NCBI RefSeq assembly: GCF_002288225.1
Contig: NZ_CP016777.1
Coordinates: forward strand, 496,001-560,000
Length of the DNA stretch: 64,000 nt
DNA from: Candidatus Planktophila dulcis
Lineage (GTDB): Bacteria; Actinomycetota; Actinomycetes; Nanopelagicales; Nanopelagicaceae
Reading direction: 5' to 3'
Shown in pieces: positions 63,859 through 64,000 of this stretch (positions within the stretch are counted from its first letter, which is position 1; each line of letters opens with the position of its first letter). The position numbers and the translations under genes are program-made. The notes below the pieces were generated by a model, which was given only the letters and a program-made list of their open reading frames with translations, was not told the DNA's origin and searched no databases.

Positions 63859-64000
63859 ATGGCACTCTCATCGAACTATCCCGCAGCACAGGGTCTCTAC
63901 GATCCTGCAAATGAACATGATGCATGCGGCGTCGCGATGGTGGCCACCCTTAATAAAGTAGCCACACATGAAATTGTAGAGAAGGCACTTACAGCTCTTC
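63859..64000 (+). CDS. gltB: Glutamate synthase large subunit, 5' end only
   Basis: First 47 codons of the glutamine-hydrolysing subunit of glutamate synthase, which makes two glutamates from glutamine and 2-oxoglutarate. After a propeptide of about 22 residues (ending ANEHDA), the cysteine in DACGVAMVA would become the N-terminal nucleophile of the amidotransferase domain after processing. The gene continues beyond the window. A ribosome site AAAAAGGA sits within a hairpin just upstream. Confidence 0.9.
   Translation, partial: MALSSNYPAAQGLYDPANEHDACGVAMVATLNKVATHEIVEKALTAL

Overview
The window is a compact, almost fully coding stretch of a free-living actinobacterial chromosome. Base composition is moderate rather than the high GC usual for the phylum. 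Actinobacterial identity rests on gene order: class II DAHP synthase, a PASTA kinase and a prenyl synthase plus metF-like pair lie ahead of the mraZ-to-sepF division and cell-wall (dcw) cluster; the ileS/dksA-like/lspA/rluD/dnaE1 block follows; then hisDCBHAFI, trpECBA, lgt and gltB. A DUF3040 gene, a class 2 IleRS, a HisA likely to act as PriA (no trpF seen) and an actinobacterial LexA box agree. Short intergenic spaces, 1-4 bp operon overlaps, overlapping convergent genes and the carotenoid cluster suggest a streamlined freshwater lineage such as acI/Nanopelagicales (Planktophila or Nanopelagicus type). That placement is an inference. No tRNA, rRNA, insertion sequence, prophage or CRISPR array was seen, and no gene-free stretch exceeds about 300 bp.

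Layout. 1-6.6 kb: end of DAHP synthase, ogt, then leftward pknB-nfo-eamA-ltaE, and a TPP-riboswitch-controlled transporter plus P-loop kinase. 6.6-15.6 kb: two leftward carotenoid operons (crtE-crtI-crtB and crtA-cruF-glycosyltransferase-crtD-like) flanking rightward metF and a CDP-alcohol phosphatidyltransferase. 15.6-19.7 kb: aquaglyceroporin-arsC pair, YbaK, MFS, TSUP and DoxX membrane proteins. 19.7-24.6 kb: an SOS-controlled mutagenesis operon (DUF6504, dnaE2, dinB). 24.6-42 kb: DUF3040 gene and the dcw cluster from mraZ to yggT. 42-51 kb: leftward ileS under a T-box, then dksA-like, lspA, rluD and dnaE1. 51-63 kb: his and trp genes, a thiol-redox pair and lgt. 63-64 kb: a VIT-type transporter and the start of gltB.

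Regulation is unusually readable. At least thirteen starts are preceded by TANNNT and a 6-7 nt spacer directly abutting ATG or GTG, the signature of leaderless mRNAs. In four of these the stop codon of the upstream gene forms the first three bases of the -10 box, and a fifth stop/-10 fusion sits at the riboswitch promoter. crtE and metF share a back-to-back promoter with overlapping -10 boxes. Structured leaders include a TPP riboswitch covering the ribosome site of the pnu gene, a large stem matching the position of the mraW RNA motif before rsmH, a translational T-box before ileS, and a hairpin covering the gltB ribosome site. The mraZ promoter carries a long 10-bp-phased array of G-rich repeats, the DoxX-family gene has a 20-bp perfect palindrome in its promoter spacer, and a perfect LexA box lies next to the -10 of the mutagenesis operon.
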